NCBI RefSeq assembly: GCF_009905375.1
Contig: NC_133652.1
Span: 117,328,676 to 117,392,675 of the forward strand
DNA length: 64,000 bases
From: Apium graveolens
Taxonomy: Eukaryota; Streptophyta; Magnoliopsida; Apiales; Apiaceae
Direction of reading: 5' to 3'
Every line of letters begins with the position of its first letter. The stretch's first letter is position 1. Shown here in pieces: positions 36,701 to 49,417 of the stretch. The notes below the pieces were generated by a model that saw only the letters and a program-made list of their open reading frames with translations, was not told the DNA's origin and made no database searches. A program made the translations under genes and the position numbers.

Positions 36701-37725
36701 TCAAGAAGCAGAAAATGAAGATTCCTCGAATTCTGATGGATCCTGTATGCAAGATGGTTCAAGTCTTTGATGATACTGCTGCTGAAGATGAAACAGTTGA
36801 AACTCTGAAGAGAAAGAAGATGAGAGAAGAATATAAGACAACCTCTGACATAGCTCAAGTTTTTCAGAGTGAAGATATTTCAGAACAGCAAGCTACAGAT
36901 GAAACTGCAAATCTTGACAGATTCATCAAGACATCAAACTCTGACACTGCTCAAGTTGACATAGACAGCTTAACACTTGATTAGAAAAAGAAGCTGCTAT
37001 GGAATAAAGCTACTCCAGTGGAACCTAAGACCAATCTAATGTTGAATCAACTTGTAACATTTGGGTTAAAAGCCAAGCAAGCTAGAGACAAGTCTGGATT
37101 AGGTTCTGACAAAGAAAAGATACAAACAGGAGTAGAAGTTACTCTCAGAGATCCTTTCATTTTGACAGACAAACGATATGAAGAAATTAAACAAAAGCAC
37201 CTTGACAAAGTGCTGTCTGCTCAAATTGTCATGGATACTCCTGATGAAGATGAAGTAAAAGAGAAATTGATCATGTTTCTCAATGATGGAAGAACTTACA
37301 GATTAGCAGATTCTGATATGCTAAAGAAGTATGTCAAAGAGCTTCAACATATTCACTACCTTCTGGAAGTAAAATCTGATTTTACAAGAAGATGGTCAGA
37401 TTACATTTTGAAGGTTATAAGGGATCTTCTCAGAATTTCTGGTACAAAAGCTTCTGAATACATTACAAAAGTCACTAAGGATGATGGAAGAGAAATTTCT
37501 ATGAGGAAGAATTCTGCCAAGGTAGAAGTAAATCTGAAAGGAAGATGCTTATGCTACAATGAAGACTCTTCACATTCTAGAGTTATCAGACTTGGAGATG
37601 GTGATAATGAAGATAAAGAACTGATGCAAGTTAAAGCACAGTTAGTTGAAGTTCTGAGGAATGATGAGGACAAGCTGGTAACAGACTTTACAAGGAATCA
37701 CTTTGGATTCAGATTGATCCAGTGA
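33796..37725 (+). pseudogene. third ORF of copia element 1, about 1,310 codons, decayed
   Basis: From ATG 33796 (MAPEDVIFNGAKFV) one frame carries almost all coding signal to the TGA before 37726. It is interrupted by stops at 33964, near 34099, at 34942, 35650 and 35707 and near 36982, plus a local excursion into another frame around 36430-36720. Order: an N-terminal domain (FTTGEDEHLVTLSTVRQALH, REWSLFFNCITRAFANKCSN, VYFARFCQLIYSF); a Pro/Gln/Ser/Thr-rich basic linker; acidic repeats; a coiled coil around 35800-36050; and a C-terminal charged domain (GRTYRLADSDMLKKYVKELQ). No signal peptide or clear membrane segment is seen. In Sireviruses an ORF here is called env-like. The N-terminal domain resembles plant proteins annotated as putative plant transposon protein; that name is from memory and was not searched. 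Confidence 0.75.
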
Positions 37726-37850
37726 TATTGGTAAAACTACATGTACTGTAAGTTGTATTTAGCTGTTTAAAATAATATCTCATTACATTTGTACTTAAAT
37801 GTTTTTGACATCATCAAATCTATTAACTTGTATATTTTTCATAATTTACA

Positions 37851-37863
37851 AGTTGGGGGAGAT
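37851..37863 (+). other. polypurine tract of copia element 1
   Basis: AGTTGGGGGAGAT is immediately before the 3' LTR; it primes plus-strand synthesis. Confidence 0.85.
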
Positions 37864-38431
37864 TGTTAGATATATTTGTGATGTCATGTCTAATCTGATT
37901 TGTTTAGTTTCAGAACTTATTATCAGAATATCAGAACTTAACTGGAAATCAAAACTTACCGAAGACAGGAAGTTATCAGAACTTAAGGCGTCAGAACTTA
38001 TATCAGAACTTAAGTGTGGATACACTTCAGGGATGAAAAGCGGCTGATTTACAGGAGAGGATCTGGATTAAACAAAAGAAGATATGCTTTCAGAGTTGGA
38101 CAGCTAAAGGACTACAGAAGATAATATTTGATTGATATATTTTAGGAAGAGATATATTTCATATCAATTAGAAGATATCTTGTAACTGTGTACTATATAA
38201 ACACAGATTATGGTTTACACTATAAGTGTTATCATTCTCGAGAATATTATTTATTGTAACCCTAGCAGCTCTTAGTGATATCATACATCACTGAGAGAGT
38301 AGATTAAACCTACTGTAACAGAGTTTGATATATTGAATAAACTTTTTTTCTGTTACATACTTGTGTTCATAATCAAATTGATGGTAGATACTATATTTAA
38401 CCCCCTTCTATAGTATCATTGAGGCCTAACA
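37864..38431 (+). repeat. 3' LTR of copia element 1
   Basis: 568 bp, same length as 25941-26508. It keeps cleaner copies of the TCAGAACTTA motif (for example ATATCAGAACTTAAG) than the 5' LTR. Confidence 0.94.
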
Positions 38432-38436
38432 TAAAA

Positions 38437-38725
38437 AAGTAAATATTTTCTATTTTGAAAATAATATTTTTTATTTATAAAAGTTCACCAATGATTCTTT
38501 TTATTTCTCTACTAAATTCTACCGATGTGATTGATTTGTTTTCACCATATTAGTTTTAGCCAATCCTATAGTGTTCGAAGCATCATGATGTTTACAAAAC
38601 TTTCGTTTTCGAAAAGGTTGTGTTTGATAAGGTAATTCTCCACTAGAAGTAAAATGACCAAGCTGTCGTGTTGTCACTTTGTAACATGTTTTATGTCTCT
38701 TTCATCAAATTGTATGGTTGATATA
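38437..38725. other. AT-rich sequence, no feature seen
   Basis: Short stretch between copia element 1 and the second Athila-like LTR. No ORF, repeat or motif was recognised. It may be the same host segment that ends at 25935. Confidence 0.5.
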
Positions 38726-38977
38726 TGTTGAGTTGCATTTATGACACTTTATAATGCTCCATTAAATTTTGAATTGGTGTATTTGTGCTCAAGTTATTGG
38801 TGTTTTAATGTGTTTTCTAGTGTTTTTGCATTTCAGGCATTAATCTGGAATTCAGGTGAATTAACATTGATTTGATGTGAATAATGTGTTAGGATGGTGT
38901 CCAAGGAATAAAGGCTCGTGAAGACCAACTCATTGCAGGAAGAAAAGAAGGCAATTTCAGTTTTCAATAAGGTGGGT

Positions 38978-39117
38978 GCGCCCGCGCTACGCTAGCGCGC
39001 GCCCGCGCTACGCTAGCGCGCGCCCGCGCTACGCTAGCGCGCGCCCGCGCTACGCTAGCGCGCGCCCGCGCTACGCTAGCGCGCGCCCGCGCTACGCTAG
39101 CGCGTGCCCGCGCCAGA
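38978..39117 (+). repeat. GC-rich 21-bp tandem repeat in the Athila-like LTR 2
   Basis: Six perfect or near-perfect 21-bp units (GCGCCCGCGCTACGCTAGCG plus one base) and a partial seventh, inside an otherwise AT-rich LTR. Each unit contains the palindrome CGCTAGCG. Confidence 0.93.
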
Positions 39118-40289
39118 GAAACAGAATCTCAGCGCGTCTGCATTGGTGAAGCGCGCGGCCGCGCCAGGTCGGGATTCCAGATTCCTGTTTCAATTTGAAG
39201 ACTATTTTTCTGGGCTTTTGGATTAATTGGGATGCTATTTAAAGACAACAAAAAAACATTTTTCATAACGGAGCTTAAGGAGAAGACGACAGGAAGACCT
39301 ATAGCACAATTCAACAAAGGCAAATAAGATCTAGTTTATTCTTGTGAATCTTTGTTCTAAGTGTAATCTTGGATGCTCGTTTCTTGTTGTGTTGAATCTA
39401 CTACTCTAGATTAAGTACTTTTTTTATTATTTATTTTATAAAGACTACATTTATTATACCATGCTTTTATCAGAACTCACGTTGATGATGAGTCCGATTA
39501 TGGGCTAATCGTTATCGCGGGGTTCTAGCGGATTTATTTATAGATTTCTTTAGTTAATTTGTTTCGATGCCTTAGTGTGTGGTGATTGTATGATAACCTA
39601 ATATTGGTGTGCTTATTCGTCTTATGAGTGTCACGAACTTATAAAATAGCGTGTTAATCTTTAATGAAGCGAAAGTGAATTTAAGGGTTTAGAACTTGCC
39701 ATGCTAGCATAGGTTCATGTGTTATTGTTATGCATGATTCATAGTAAATTTTACCATCTTACTTGCCCTATGTAATCATGATAGATAACTTGTGCATTAA
39801 ACCGTTATGTTGTCAAATTCTATAGACATATAGGGTCTCAATATAATTGGTGTCTATTCAGCTTCTATCTCTTTTGTGGATGTCTGGTAGTATGGTATTC
39901 GTACAATGAAAGTTGGCGTTTATCAATTTTGTGTTATCTGATTAGTGTCATCACCTTTATATGCTAAGGTTAAGAATGAAAAGGCTATTGAATGAAGTAT
40001 TTAATGAAGTTAGAATCCCATGTTTGTGTTATATATTTTTCAACTCTCTTTAATCTCTTAGTAAATGTTCTATAGTAAATTCTCAATAGTCAATCGTAGT
40101 ATAATCAAAACCCAAATTTTTATTCATCTTAGTATTGAATAATAGCCATATCATTGTTGCATAAGTGCATAAATCACAAAGTTAACCTAAACCAGTCTCT
40201 GTGGGAATGAACTAGAAATAATTCTATATTACTTGCGAACGTGTTTACTTGCGTGAATTTTAGCGCGTGTTTAGCGACTAACAAGTTTT

Positions 40290-40307
40290 TGGCGCCGATG
40301 CCGGGGA
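40290..40307 (+). other. primer-binding site (tRNA-Asp type) of Athila-like element 2
   Basis: TGGCGCCGATGCCGGGGA lies six bases after the LTR end at 40283, the same spacing as in element 1. Confidence 0.8.
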
Positions 40308-40563
40308 CTCGGTGTTAACTTTTAGTTTATGTGTTTGTCATCAGTGTTCGTTAAAGTTCATTGACTCGAACATTGTTACTTACCTACCTTTTCCTTTTCG
40401 TGTTTCAGGTACTCTAGCGAGCGTGTATGCATACGCGTTCGCGGGCTCGTAAGAGAACTCTGGATCAAGCCGATGATGAAGCTGTAGTGATTCGAAGGGA
40501 AGTTTTGAGGACGAAGAGAAAGTAGAAGAAGAAGAGAAAGTCGAGGAACTAGCTTTAGTAGTG

Positions 40564-41635
40564 ATGGGAGATCAAGAAGAAATTCATAAGGCTTTGATGG
40601 ACTATTCTCAGCCTAAGATCAATGATATTCAGTCGAGCATCATCAGACCAGCCATCTCGGCTAACACTTTTGAGATCAAGTTGAGCACGATTTAGATAAT
40701 ACTGAACTCAGTCCAGTTTGGGGGTTCTTCTACAGAAGACCCCAACATGCACATCAGGGATTTCATCCAGATCGGCGACACTTTTAAGTTCAATGGGGTG
40801 ACTGAAGATGCTATCAAGCTGCGACTCTTCCCATTCTCTCTGAGGGATAAAACAAAGTGCTGGTTACATTCTCTACCACCAGGGTCTATCACCAAATGGG
40901 AGGATCTTGCTCAAAAATTTCTCACTAAATTCTTTCCTATGGCGAAGATTGCTGCAATCAGGAATTCTCTTACTTAGTTTGCACAGCAAACTGGAGAATC
41001 TCTGTGTAAGGCTTGGGATCGATATAAGAAGTTGCTAAGGAAGTGCCCACATCATGGCATGCCTGATTGGATGATTATAAACTGTTTCCATAATGGTTTG
41101 GGCGCACAGTCTAGACCTATGCTCGATGCAGCATCTGGTAGAACCTTATGGGCCAAAATCTATAATGAAGCTTATGAGTTGATTGAGCCCATGGCAGCTT
41201 ATGAATACCAGAATCCTACGCAAAGAATGTTGCAAGGCAAGGTAGCAGGAATTCTGGAAGTAGATACAACTACTGCTATATCTGCTCAACTTCAAGCTTT
41301 GACGATGAAAGTGGACTCTTTGGCTAATTATGGAGTTAATCAAATCACTAGTGTTTGTGAACTTTGTGCGGGGCACATGAAACTGAGCAGTGTGCTATTT
41401 CTAGCGAATCAGCTCAATTTGTGAGCAACTTTCAGAGATCACAGCAGCAAGCCCCAGCCACTTATCATCCCAATAACCGAAATCATTCTAACTTTAGCTG
41501 GAGCAACAATCAGAATGCGGTGCAACAACCTTATCAACCATACACAGCAAAGCAGTATAACCCTCCTGGTTTTCAACAACCGCAATATGCCCCTAGGCAA
41601 CAACTTCAACTTCAACTTCATCAGCTACCGCAAGT
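40564..41635 (+). pseudogene. Athila-like gag 2, broken and truncated
   Basis: From ATG 40564 (MGDQEEIHKALMDYSQPKIN) the frame gives a gag colinear with element 1. It has TAG stops at 40692-40694 and 40975-40977 and a frameshift near 41370, after SVCELCAG. It continues as SSESAQFVSNFQRSQQQA until the truncation at 41635. A short upstream ORF from 40429 (MHTRSRARKRTLDQADDEAV) may be the original N terminus and is closed by a TAG near 40525. Confidence 0.85.
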
Positions 41636-44600
41636 GTAAGAACCCAAATTTTTGACATCGGTAAAAGACCTTTATGAATAGTAACCTTGCGGTTTAATAA
41701 AAACTTTTGCGACCACACCATATACGAGTTTTTAATTTAATATTCCGAGTTAATATTGTGATTATACGTACCAAATGAGTGTATGTAAACGCTATTAGTT
41801 TTCGAAGAAAACAATCTTTGAAAAATGACCGTATCTATGAACTATCAAGGATTACAAGAATCACAATATAATTACAAATTTAAAATCCTACAAATTCAAA
41901 TCCAAGTACGATACTTCAAAACATAAAGAACGTATAAGAAATGATTTACACCGTGAACCGTTTACGAGAATTTATTACGAAAACAAATAAGCGACCGAGC
42001 GAACGCGTAAATGAATAAATAAATGAATCAAACCAAGCTAACTAGATTAAGAAACTAACCATGGTCAAGTAACCAAATAGTAACCTAGGTAGATAGGAAA
42101 TGATAACCTAAAAGCTAACAAATAGTAACCTAGGATCTAAACTAAATAGAATAGCTTGGAACTAGGATGGCTAGCAAGATTTTTATTAATTTCCTAGTAC
42201 TAGGTGATATATAGATTATTATATCACTAGACTTTCACAAGAAGCATTCAAGAAAACACACAAAAGCTCGCTCTCTCTCTTCAAGAACAATGCTGATTTT
42301 CAAGAACACCATGGAAATAAAAATTCATATCTCATATTCTACTCATTCACAAATCGCCAAATTTTTACCAAACCTCTTCCATATCATGGGTAAGTCACGA
42401 ACCAAATTTCAATCCCATCCATGAAGTTTTCAATTTTATTAAAATGTTTGAAGTTGAGGGTGAATAGTAACTCCAAAAATCACTAACTTGTTTTCTTGAT
42501 TTTTCATGGAAGTTTAAGGCTCCTAAAGCTAGACCAAGGCTTCATTAAGGATCTTAGGACTTTATTAAGTATTAACAAGTTTCAAGGAAGGTATAAACAT
42601 TCATCCAAACTTTGTTTAAATTTTAAGTTTCAAGAAAAGTAAGGATCGTGGATATAAGTATGGTTTTGATGATTGATTTGATATTATCTCGATATTTAGT
42701 TAATTAGTTTTAAGGTTGATGATTGTTGCCTCAAACATGATGTTATTGATAGGATTTAGTTTTGAGATGATGATTTGATTATTGTTGATGGTGGTATAAT
42801 GATTTAAGACGTAAACGAAACTCGAATCGTAATCGTAACTTCGTTAAAATGAACAAAACTCAACTTAAGTTTCCTGCAAAAGTTCCCGAATGTATAAATT
42901 GTAGTTTCTTGAAAAGTAAGATTTTTATTATGATAGAAAATATTATGAGGATCTTTTAGGTTTTTGAATCGCTTAATTTCAATTTACGGATCAAAAGTTA
43001 TGACCGTTTTAGTAAAAGGGATTTACGTGACAAAACTGCTACAAATTACGAATTTTGTAAATATAAATGATTGACTTAAAAATATTTAAAAACCATGAAA
43101 TTTTTACAGAGAGTAAGAAATATAGTTTATTAACTTACATAAATATTTCAAGTAAAAATATTGATTTTTCAAATTTATAAAAATGTCGGAGCCAAGGTCG
43201 CGCGGAGTAAGAACGTCAAAAACAACCCCCTGTTAGGAAACTGCCACTTTGGGATTTTTACCCCTGTTACCAGAAAACCATTTTCAAATGATATGTTCTA
43301 AATTCTGTCTAGATCGCGCACATGAAAACGGTACGTCAACTGAGTTAACGGTTTGAGAGATATCAACGTTTTAGTGAAAGCGGTTTGAATAGTAAAACTC
43401 CGTAGTTGACCGAACTTTTGAAATACTTTTCACCTAATTAAATTCATTTTATCAAAATGAAACTTTGATGATAAATATTACAAGCACTCAAGAAGCTCCT
43501 AGAGGTGGTTTCGTATTAAAATATTAATTTTACGATTTATTAAAAATGTTAGAATGTGAGTCACGTAATAGTAACATTTGGTAAAGTCAACTCTAGAAGA
43601 CCACTTTGACCGTCCGTTTCGACCAAGGATTGATACTTATTTCGAGTCGGTCGAATATTGAAAATTATGAAGTATTGAACTTATTAGAATATAAGTTGGT
43701 GATGAGAGTATGAATGCTGATTAAGATTATGATATTTGGTGATTAGAAAACCCAGAACGAGAGGAAGTCGAGAAACGTATCTTGGACTCCAGGAAAGTTT
43801 TTCAAACCCTACCTTTTTGAAACCTTTGTGTTGTGTTTGTTTTCAAATAATGTCGATATGTACATGATGCTATATTTATGATGTTTTACAAATTATGTTA
43901 TATAATATCATACGATATGATAATGATTTTGGTATATGAATATTACCGAATTTCAATCGATAAAGCTAGAGAGTAGCGTTATATATATGATGAGTATATT
44001 TTAGACCGAAGATCGGTTAGTATAATTTGATGAAAACCTGGAAGTATTACGCAGGTGTTTTATTTAAGAATATTAACACTATAGTAGAGCGAAATATTAA
44101 AATTCAAATTTAGTTAAAACGATTTCCAAAAATCGTATTCCCTCAACTATATTTTATTATTCGAATAATGAATATTATTTCAGTTATTCATTTAATATAA
44201 GAGGAGTATTCTCCAACGATTATTATTTCAAACTCAATTAAGTATATTATTAAGGATTACTTTAATTATTTCAACATAAATTAGTTGAGGAATATTATTT
44301 CAAATATTCTTTTAAAATATATAATTATTCGAGGTTTAATTATTTATTAATTATTATCTAATCATTAAATATTTATTTAGTAATTTAAAATGATTTAAAA
44401 ATCACAAGACCTACTTTTAAAATACTTTCTGAATTTCAGAAAGTCATTTGAATACTTTCAAATCGTCGAAAATTATTATATCGACTTTTTTTAAATATTC
44501 TGAATACAGTTTCAAAAGAAACTCCCCCTTATTTAATTATCTATTGACAACGGTCAACTCACATCCTTAGTACTTCCTCCGAAAATTCTCGGAAGTACAT

Positions 44601-46552
44601 ATATATATATACACTAATAAGATAAGTTATTTCTATCAACAAGCAAAATGCTTGGGGAACTTCGATGTGGTTCGAGTTCTCGAGATATAATAGGATTCTT
44701 TTAAGGACTTGGAGGGGTAGACTCTAGTACTATGTGTACTAGGGAGACTACCAAAGGTACCGCAGGCGAAGGTACTCTGTGTACTCAGGAACTTGTGAAG
44801 TATGTGTATACCCAAAATGGGACACGTAGCCCGAATGCGGCAACGGTGATAACTGGGATACGAAGGTTTCGTCCTTCTACTAGTAGAAAAGATTACTATT
44901 TCCGTAGTACGACTGATCATCGTATGCGGTGGCTCCAATGTATAATGACTCGTATATTTTTAGTCTTTAAATGTGTAATTATTGAATAATTAAATAAATA
45001 AAATATGTGTATGAGTTCTGTTAGTTGGATATTATTTTGTTATTAATTATGTGTGATCGTTGGTTTTCAAGGATTATTTGTTGAGCTGTATTGTCCCGTT
45101 GTTACTTATAAAAGTGGTTTTATGGCAGATTTATTGTTATAAATATTTGGATTATCCCTAAAATTGATTTTTTGACTTTATAATTTTAATAATTATTTTT
45201 AGGATTTTATAAAATTGAGAATTCAATATTTCATTAATTATTTACCTTTAAATGATTTTATGATTGCATTTATTTGTAAAATCCGTATTTAATTCTAGAA
45301 TTCTTCAAAAATTACGAAACTTATATTTTATGAAGTTTATAATATTCTGAAAATTTTAAAATTATTCTAAAAATTTTAGGGATTAATTCCACCCGCGCGT
45401 TGATTCGTTTAATTGATAAAAATGAGTATAAATCGCGTTTAAGAAATCATTTTAAAATTACAAAATTTATGTTTTCTAAACTTCGGGATATTTGTAACAT
45501 TTTAAGAATATTTTCGTGATTTTCTGAATTTATTTTAAGTGCAGCTCGACTCTTTAATTGTGAAATGCGGGTACAAGGTGCGTTTCAAAAATACTTTAAA
45601 AATTATGGAAAATTTATTTTAATAACTATGAATTATTTATGACTTTTTAAAATTAATTTGGTAATTTTAAGCATTATTTTTATTCGTGCGATTGTTCGTT
45701 AAATTAGAAAACCGGGACAAAAAAATAGGGCTTGTAGTCGGTTGAGGACACGTGTTAATCACATAACACGAGTTAGAAACATGGCAAGCAACGTTTGGTA
45801 ATAAAAAAAATAAAAAATAAATAACAGTAATATGATAAACACAAACACACGGGATCTCCTTTTTCATCTCTCGGTCTCTAATATCTCGACTTCTCCTCTC
45901 TTGCTCTCTGTTCTCTCTCAACTTCTTCCATTTCCTCCCTCACCTCCCCTAATTTTCCCGTTTTTCTTTTCCGATTCTGTCTTTTCGGTAAGTTCCTGTC
46001 GGTATTTGGTTTTTCCCATTGTGAGCTTCAGTTCGATTCGCTTGCTGCATACGTATGTATATACCAATATGTGTGTGTATGTGTGCAGGTGGGCATTTAT
46101 AGGTGTTATCTGTATTGGGTTGCTTGTATTTCTTCAGTTGCCCTATTTGCTTCGCTGTTTTGCCGCCTTTCACCGATTTCCGGCGATATGACGGTGATGT
46201 GCGTGTATGCACGCGTGGCTATCTTGTTTCTTCTGTTGCTGCTGCGTTCATGTTGATTGAATGATTCAATTTTATTCGAACTATATTTTTTATATATATT
46301 CGAATGAAATTTTGATGATTTTTGAATATTTATTTTAATAATTAGAAATTTAATTGGTGAAATTTATGTTGGAAACCCGACTATTATCGGGTACCCGCGA
46401 ATTTTTCCGCCGTCGGCGATGAGCCTCGACGAGCCAACGATGGACTATGATGATCGTTATCAGAGTCCTAATATTTTAAAATAAATATTTTAGTTCGTAA
46501 AATTATTTTCCAGACAAAAGTATTTAATTAAAAAGTAATGGTTGTATCGAGG
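41636..46552 (+). repeat. LTR-like non-coding sequence, boundaries unresolved
   Basis: It starts TGTAAGAACCC directly after the truncated gag, the usual look of a plant gypsy LTR end, and has TATA-like ATATATAGATTATTATATCA near 42211 followed by a leader-like, CT-rich stretch. A second promoter-like segment, with a TC-rich leader and CGGTAAGTTCC, lies around 45830-45995. No ORF has a recognised domain. More than one LTR is probably joined here. I could not find the other end of the sequence starting at 41636, nor a target duplication for it. Confidence 0.45.
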
Positions 46553-47238
46553 ATCGATGTAATATCTGGGATATATCGTGTAATTGTTTTTTTCTAATAA
46601 ATAAATATTTTGTATGTTATGTATTTATTCTGTGAATTATTTGTTAAATGGTAAATGTGTTTGGATGTTTAAATATGATATAATTTGAGTATTTTAATTT
46701 TTATATGTCCAAAATAAAGTATATATAATTGAAATATTTTTCTATTAATTTTTATGTTTTTTTATGATTTTATAAAAGATTTATGAATTTAATAAATTAT
46801 TTTTCCAAGTATTTATAAACTATTTTTTATAATCGGGAACCAACCAACCTCACTCGTTTTTACGTTTTTATAACCCGAAACTCTTCCGAAAACTCCTTCC
46901 TAACCCAATTGCAATATTCCGAGCATTTTCCATTTTTCACTTTTTCGATCCGGCGTACGGTTTTCCCTGTGCGGGTCCCGTCGCGATATTTTCGATACAA
47001 AATTTGTTTCGGTAAATCGATAAAACCCGTATTTTCGATAAACGGGACCTTTTTATTAAATTATTATAATTATCATCTCGTAATACGTGTAACCAAAGCG
47101 CTGAGACCAAGTTCGCAGTACAAATTATATAGATTTGGATAATTATCCCAAAACCGGTACCGTTTTGGATCTGTTTTCTCAAATAAAAATAATAATTTAT
47201 ATCCGGTATGATCCAACGGGGTACCAATATTCCGTAAA

Positions 47239-47246
47239 TATAAATA
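47239..47246 (+). promoter_or_regulatory. TATA box of the solo LTR
   Basis: TATAAATA is followed within about 70 bp by an A-rich leader with AAACCCTAA, a normal plant LTR promoter arrangement. A start site is inferred, not seen. Confidence 0.5.
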
Positions 47247-48084
47247 GCCCTTACCGTATTTTATTTTGTACAGAAAATCATTTGCAGACAGTTAAATATA
47301 TAATTTTATAGAGAAAACCCTAATATTCATATAAGTTCTTCAGAATCAAACCTCAATTTCGAGGTGATATCGAACTCTGTTTGGAAAGCTCGAGTAACCA
47401 AAATGAAGGGTTTGAGGAGTACTATCAGATTCCAGGACTGGTTTTACTGCAGAATTAAAGGTTTATTTTCTATATTTTTATTTATTTTCAAATTAATTTG
47501 ATTTAAAATATGAATTTTTGTTCGAGAGATTGTTTGTATGATTTGATGATTGCATGTTGTAGAGCCTTTCTTCTTGAGGATTTTGATATATTATATGACT
47601 GATTTGGAGTTCAATAACAAGTTCCAAAATTGAGTTTTAATTTCGAATTTCAAAATTAGGGTTTATAACCCGTATGAATGTTCTTAATTAAAATTTGGGG
47701 GTTTCTTCCCCAGGGGTTATTAGATGATATTGTTGATTGCATCGTGTTCCTGGTTGAATTTGAAATCGATTCATGTATAGTACATCATCAGACGATTCCT
47801 AATTTGCTCAAATCGAATCAAACAAAACTCGCTGGAGACGGCGAGTTTCTTGATCATTTTCCGGCCAATTCTGGAAAGGGTTGTGTGTTTTGATTGCACG
47901 TACACGTTCCTGGAAACTATTAGTTCAAATATGGAGAGTTTGGTGGCCTGAGGTGGCCGGAGTTGTGTTCTCCGGCCAAACTCCGGCGAATTGACGGCGG
48001 GGTTGCTATTTTTGCAGTTTAGTACCTTTAGTTTTAAAAATGATGCAGTTAGGTCCCTGTGGTTTTAGAAACTTGCAAATTTAG

Positions 48085-49401
48085 TGTTAGGTCCCAATTT
48101 GTTTGTAGAAGGGGGGGGTTGAATGCAAATAATACCGTTTAATCGAATAAAATGCAGAATAAAAATGTGAAACAAAATTCAAGTTAAATAAAACTTTTAT
48201 TAAACTTGAAAGGTGTTACAACTACGGTATCGGTTACAAGGGATTAATCTCAAATCAATTATTACAAATCTAGAATAAATTCGACATGAACTTTTTCTAT
48301 TTTTGCAATTAAAAGATCAAATGCTAAATGCGATTTGAGATTAAGTTCTAGGGATTTTAATCCGCTAGATTGATACACAAGAACAAGATAAATAATTCTA
48401 GTGGATTGGATTTAACTTTTCAATCTAGAATTTTGATCTTGAATAAAGCAGATGAAAAATAAAATGTTGAGCCTTTGTTTTCTGCTGAGTTCTTGACTTG
48501 TGTTTTCTGTTGAATTATTGCATGAATATCTTCTGCTGTATTTTTGTTGTTTAAGTAAACAGAACAATCCAGTTTACTCAGCAAGACTTTCGGCAAGACA
48601 ATCAAATGAACTGGTATGACAATCCATTTGAACTGGTAGGACTTTCGGTGAGAATATCCTCTTGAACTAGCAAGACAATCCCAATAGCTAGCAAGACAAT
48701 CAGAATGAACTAGCAAGACTTTCGGTATGACTATCAATTGTCATACCGATTGTCATAGTAGTTCAAATCACATTGTCTTACTGAATTATTAATAGATTTT
48801 AATCTAATAATAATTCTGAAAATCCTTAATATTAATTCTGAATTAATTAATCAACTAATCAATTAATTCAATTAATCAATAAATTAATCTTTGCAGATAT
48901 AATTTATTTTCTTAGTTAAATTATTTGACTTAATTAATTAATAGAGAATTAATACTAATCTTGAGCAGCAACCATTCTTCTGAAAATCTTCTGAAAATTA
49001 CTGTCAATTATGAATCAATTCCACCACTTCAATGTTGACACTCGATGTACTGTCTGGTTCATGAGTGACTAACTTCCGTGACGTTTCTTCAAGCCTTGAC
49101 CTTGATACTCTTGATTTTCTTCAGATTAAATCCTTGTAATTAATTGATACCCTGACGAGATCTCTGTCACTTGATTAAATCCACAATCTTGATTTATATC
49201 ACTGAGGCTTGATCAATTTCTTGAGCTTCTTCCAGTGAATTAAGTCTTCAAGTCTGTAGATGAATAATGTTTCTTAACCTTTTGACAGATGTTACTTTGT
49301 GAGATCTCTCTGACGATAGATCCACTATTTACTTATTACATTCTTATTTGAGTTGAGTTATATCCTCGAATATACAAATAGGCTATGCCATATGCCTTTC
49401 A
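48085..49401 (-). repeat. 3' LTR of copia element 2
   Basis: 1,317 bp. It contains a cluster of related 12-mers (GGTATGACAATC, GCAAGACAATC, and complements ending GTCATACC) at about 48585-48770. Confidence 0.94.
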
Positions 49402-49417
49402 ATCTCCCCCTATTTGC
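49402..49417 (-). other. polypurine tract of copia element 2
   Basis: The minus strand reads AAATAGGGGGAGAT directly before the 3' LTR. Confidence 0.85.

Larger units (their letters stand above)
25941..38431 (+). mobile_element. Ty1/copia element 1, Sirevirus type, 12.5 kb, with large third ORF
   Basis: The LTRs 25941-26508 and 37864-38431 are both 568 bp, start TGTTAGATATATTTG and end GGCCTAACA. A target duplication TAAAA is at 25936-25940 and 38432-38436. The primer site TGGTATCAGAGC (26511-26522) is the initiator tRNA-Met type, and the polypurine tract AGTTGGGGGAGAT precedes the 3' LTR. Order is gag, protease, integrase, RT, RNase H, a spacer of about 1.5 kb, then a long third ORF. Size and layout fit the Sirevirus (SIRE/Maximus) lineage. 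The LTRs differ at about 16 positions by eye (near 3%). Many nonsense codons make it inactive. Confidence 0.95.
38726..41635 (+). mobile_element. second Athila-like Ty3/gypsy element, truncated
   Basis: An LTR-like region ends CGACTAACA at 40283, followed by the primer site TGGCGCCGATGCCGGGGA (40290-40307) and a gag clearly related to that of element 1 (SQPKINDIQSSI, DLAQKFLTKFFPMAK). Its LTR aligns in blocks with that of element 1, for example TGTGGTGATTG, TGCATAGGT and TGTCAAATTCTATAGACATA. The left LTR boundary is approximate, chosen at a TG near the first similarity. The element stops abruptly at 41635, where unrelated LTR-like sequence (TGTAAGAACCC) begins. The protease, pol and 3' LTR are not in the window. 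Confidence 0.8.

Noticed and set aside
38978..39117. Regular GC-rich repeats that could suggest a CRISPR array
   Set aside because: Units are contiguous without unique spacers, lie in an LTR, and the genome is a plant.
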